Assembly: GCA_009783605.1 (NCBI GenBank)
Contig: WRDE01000015.1
Span: 1-13,591, forward strand
Length of the DNA stretch: 13,591 nt
DNA from: Oscillospiraceae bacterium
Lineage (GTDB): Bacteria > Bacillota > Clostridia > Oscillospirales > Acutalibacteraceae
Reading direction: 5' to 3'
The notes under the pieces were generated by a model. It was not told where the DNA came from. It searched no databases and saw nothing but the letters and a program-made list of their open reading frames with translations. Made by a program: the position numbers and the translations under genes. Positions 12,019 through 13,591 of this stretch are shown here, one piece after another (the first letter of the stretch is position 1; the number at the start of each line of letters is the position of its first letter).

Positions 12019-13176
12019 ATGAACACAAAATGGATCTCCCTGCTGGCCGCGGCGGCCATGCTGTTTTCGCTTTTCCTCGGATTGGGATTGTTTTCCGCGG
12101 CGCAGGAGAGCGGTGAACCGTTACCGCTTATGGGCGACGTGAATGGTAACGGCGAAATCGACATCGGCGATGTGAGGCTGATCCTGCAGCATTTGGTGGG
12201 TAAGATCACCCTGACCGAAACACAGCAGGATATTGCCCGGGTCAACGGCGTAGAATTGTTTATCAACGACGCCCGGATGATAATGCAATATCTTGTCGGA
12301 AAGATCAGCGAATTCCCGGTTTCTGAATATCCTCCCCCGCCCCGGCCGACAACCGCCGCTCCGACTACCCCCACAACCGGCCCGACCTTCCCGATTGACC
12401 CGGAAGCCGATCCCCCCTCCGGCGCGGCAAAGATTCCCAACCCCAGCTACAAACGCCCGCAAGCGGGTATCCCGCAGTTCTTAGCTTCCCAAAAAACGCC
12501 GATAATGGACGGGAATTACAGCCTTGCTGAATGGGGACCCAATACCAAGCTGTTTTCATTCAACCAGCAGATGATCAGCAATGGCGGCGGGCATTGCTGG
12601 GTGAATCGCGGCCCGGAGGCCGATACGCTCCGGGAGCCGGTTCCGGTCAATGGCGATTTCCATATGGCATGGGACAGGGACACCCTCTATATGGCATTGA
12701 TCATGAAAGGCGTCTACCACTTCCAGCAGCAGGACAACCCGGGTGATATCTGGAAGGAGGATTGTCTCGTGATTCAGGTCGGCGCCGACAATAACGGTCA
12801 GGCGGAACGGTTTGAATTCGGCTTTACGTATTCCCAGCTTTATGGCCGCCCATTGGGATTCCGCTGGTACCCGGCCCAGAACACTATTCAGGCTCCCGAT
12901 AAAGAGTCGGACCGGTTGTTCTACACCTCCCGCAACAACAACACACTGGAAACCATCTATGAGATCCGGCTGAAACGCACAGTTTTTGGTCGGCGCACCG
13001 ATTTTGCCCCCGGCAACGTCATCCCCTTCTCGGTGGCACTGCATGTATACGATCCCAGCGATCCCGGCGATATAAAAGGCTGCTGGTACGAATGGGGCGG
13101 CGGTATCCTCGGCGAAAAGAGCTTGGAATACGCGGCACTGATCACGCTATTGCCGCAGCCGGTGGTCTATTATTAG
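12019..13176 (+). CDS. Secreted dockerin and CBM9-like protein
   Basis: 385 aa. Signal peptide at 1-28 (ISLLAAAAMLFSLFLGLGLF, probable cut after SAA or nearby). An N-terminal type I dockerin (about 38-97) follows. Its first calcium loop, DVNGNGEIDIGD (40-51), keeps D40, N42, N44, D48 and D51. The second half, RVNGVELFINDARMIMQYLV, has lost its Asp ligands and one position. A Pro/Thr linker (102-135) leads to a C-terminal domain (about 150-380) resembling the CBM9/DOMON-like sugar-binding fold: TPIMDGNYSLAEW, FHMAWDRDTLYMALIMKGV and DIWKEDCLVIQVGADN. No catalytic domain is present. Dockerins attach proteins to cohesin scaffolds outside the cell; this one may bring a carbohydrate-binding module to a cellulosome-like complex or the cell surface. 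AAAGGA lies 10 nt before the ATG. It appears monocistronic. Confidence 0.87.
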   Translation: MNTKWISLLAAAAMLFSLFLGLGLFSAAQESGEPLPLMGDVNGNGEIDIGDVRLILQHLVGKITLTETQQDIARVNGVELFINDARMIMQYLVGKISEFPVSEYPPPPRPTTAAPTTPTTGPTFPIDPEADPPSGAAKIPNPSYKRPQAGIPQFLASQKTPIMDGNYSLAEWGPNTKLFSFNQQMISNGGGHCWVNRGPEADTLREPVPVNGDFHMAWDRDTLYMALIMKGVYHFQQQDNPGDIWKEDCLVIQVGADNNGQAERFEFGFTYSQLYGRPLGFRWYPAQNTIQAPDKESDRLFYTSRNNNTLETIYEIRLKRTVFGRRTDFAPGNVIPFSVALHVYDPSDPGDIKGCWYEWGGGILGEKSLEYAALITLLPQPVVYY

Positions 13177-13209
13177 CTAAACGACTATCCTTATTGACAT
13201 TTCATTGAA

Positions 13210-13242
13210 AAAGGCGGCTCTGCCAACCACAGAGCCGCCTTT
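13210..13242. terminator. Terminator of the dockerin-protein gene
   Basis: GGCGGCTCTG pairs perfectly with CAGAGCCGCC around CCAACCA, extended by AAA/TTT on the flanks. It lies 33 nt after the stop and is likely usable in both directions, including for prfB, which converges from the right. The remaining 13243-13350 shows no gene. Confidence 0.9.
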
Positions 13243-13350
13243 ATAGCGGTTTGACTTTTTGTATACTATCTAAAATCCACTAAAGCGGTCAACCCGCGCG
13301 GGAAAAAATAAGAAAGATGTAGTACACGATTCATCAAATTGCTATAATTT

Positions 13351-13371
13351 TCAACTGTCCCCTGTCAACTG
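13351..13371 (-). repeat. Heptanucleotide repeat CAGTTGA/CAGGGGA/CAGTTGA at the prfB 3' end
   Basis: On the minus strand three 7-nt units, the outer two identical and the middle one differing at two positions. They encode the last codons of prfB and supply its TGA. Confidence 0.8.
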
Positions 13372-13591
13372 CCCATTCGCCGCCGCTTTCAGATACGCGT
13401 TGATGAACCCGTCCAGCTCCCCATCCATCACCGCGTTGATGTTACCCACCTCAAAGCCGGTGCGGTGGTCTTTTGCCAGCGTGTAGGGCATGAACACATA
13501 GGAGCGGATCTGGCTGCCCCAGGCTATTTGGGATTGGTTCCCCTTGATATCCTCGATCCGGTCGAGATGCTCTCGTTCCTTGATCTCAATC
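13351..13591 (-). CDS. prfB: Peptide chain release factor 2, C-terminal end
   Basis: The minus strand encodes RF2 C-terminal residues: EHLDRIEDIKGNQSQIAWGS, then QIRSYVFMPYTLAKDHRTG, then VMDGELDGFINAYLKAAANG. The WGSQIRSYV, KDHRTG and VMDG..D.FI.AYL blocks are diagnostic of RF2, which releases peptides at UGA and UAA. The catalytic GGQ loop and any programmed frameshift site lie to the right, outside the window. About 80 codons are visible; the 5' part is cut off. After the normal end (AYLKAAA) there is an odd short tail, NGQLTGDS, encoded mostly by the heptamer repeat that also gives the stop codon. The gene converges on the dockerin-protein gene. Confidence 0.95.
   Translation of the reverse strand, partial: IEIKEREHLDRIEDIKGNQSQIAWGSQIRSYVFMPYTLAKDHRTGFEVGNINAVMDGELDGFINAYLKAAANGQLTGDS

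Noticed and set aside
13193..13198. TTGACA upstream of the 13210-13242 hairpin
   Set aside because: No -10 hexamer at proper spacing; the downstream sequence is the terminator stem.
13338..13348. TGCTATAAT extended -10-like element facing into the end of prfB on the plus strand
   Set aside because: There is no -35 and no plus-strand gene follows; an antisense transcript to prfB cannot be supported from sequence alone.

Overview
The window looks like a chromosomal segment of an anaerobic Gram-positive Clostridia member, probably Oscillospiraceae/Ruminococcaceae-like. The clues are a dockerin-bearing secreted protein, a LysM/GH18 protein of the spore-cortex YaaH/SleL type, a short Clostridia-type 'MAKAGMRRPDP' protein, strong AAGGGGG-type Shine-Dalgarno sites and consensus sigma-A promoters. 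The organism is inferred from gene content only. Most housekeeping-type genes are GC-rich; three accessory genes (410-1216, 4033-4887, 9520-10272) are visibly AT-rich.

Layout. The left edge (1-1620) is accessory and on the minus strand: a truncated RelB/DinJ-type antitoxin with a near-perfect promoter, then (reading leftward from 1476) a two-gene unit of an 80-aa four-repeat beta protein and a 268-aa coiled-coil protein with a degenerate zinc ribbon. An XRE-family regulator (1620-1976) diverges from that unit, and a small palindrome lies in the shared promoter region. Next is the wreck of a PIN-domain toxin-antitoxin pair (2033-2278) with its middle deleted. Then comes a LysM-LysM-GH18 protein (2332-3597) whose catalytic Asp and Glu are replaced, and whose Shine-Dalgarno lies inside a terminator-shaped hairpin.

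The middle holds a 55-aa conserved small protein on the minus strand (3695-3862), a membrane-anchored coiled-coil protein built from heptads (4033-4887), and a two-gene operon for a heterodimeric ABC exporter (5014-9241). The first ABC subunit has a degenerate ATPase site and an unusually large insert after its first membrane span. An AT-rich J-domain membrane protein (9520-10272) follows. It is bracketed by two direct copies of an ~88-nt intergenic element consisting of a terminator hairpin plus a conserved 28-nt block.

The right part has a nicotinamidase-like hydrolase and an ammonia-dependent NAD synthase as a probable NAD-salvage pair (10467-11788). A ~100-nt near-palindromic element then sits in the probable 5' leader of a secreted dockerin/CBM9-like protein (12019-13176). 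The 3' end of prfB (release factor 2) is on the minus strand at the right edge.

The most unusual window-wide pattern is a set of different heptanucleotide tandem repeats at or just after the 3' ends of four genes. Every one contains a stop codon in the sense orientation of the gene it follows, and because 7 is not a multiple of 3, successive units place that stop in successive reading frames.
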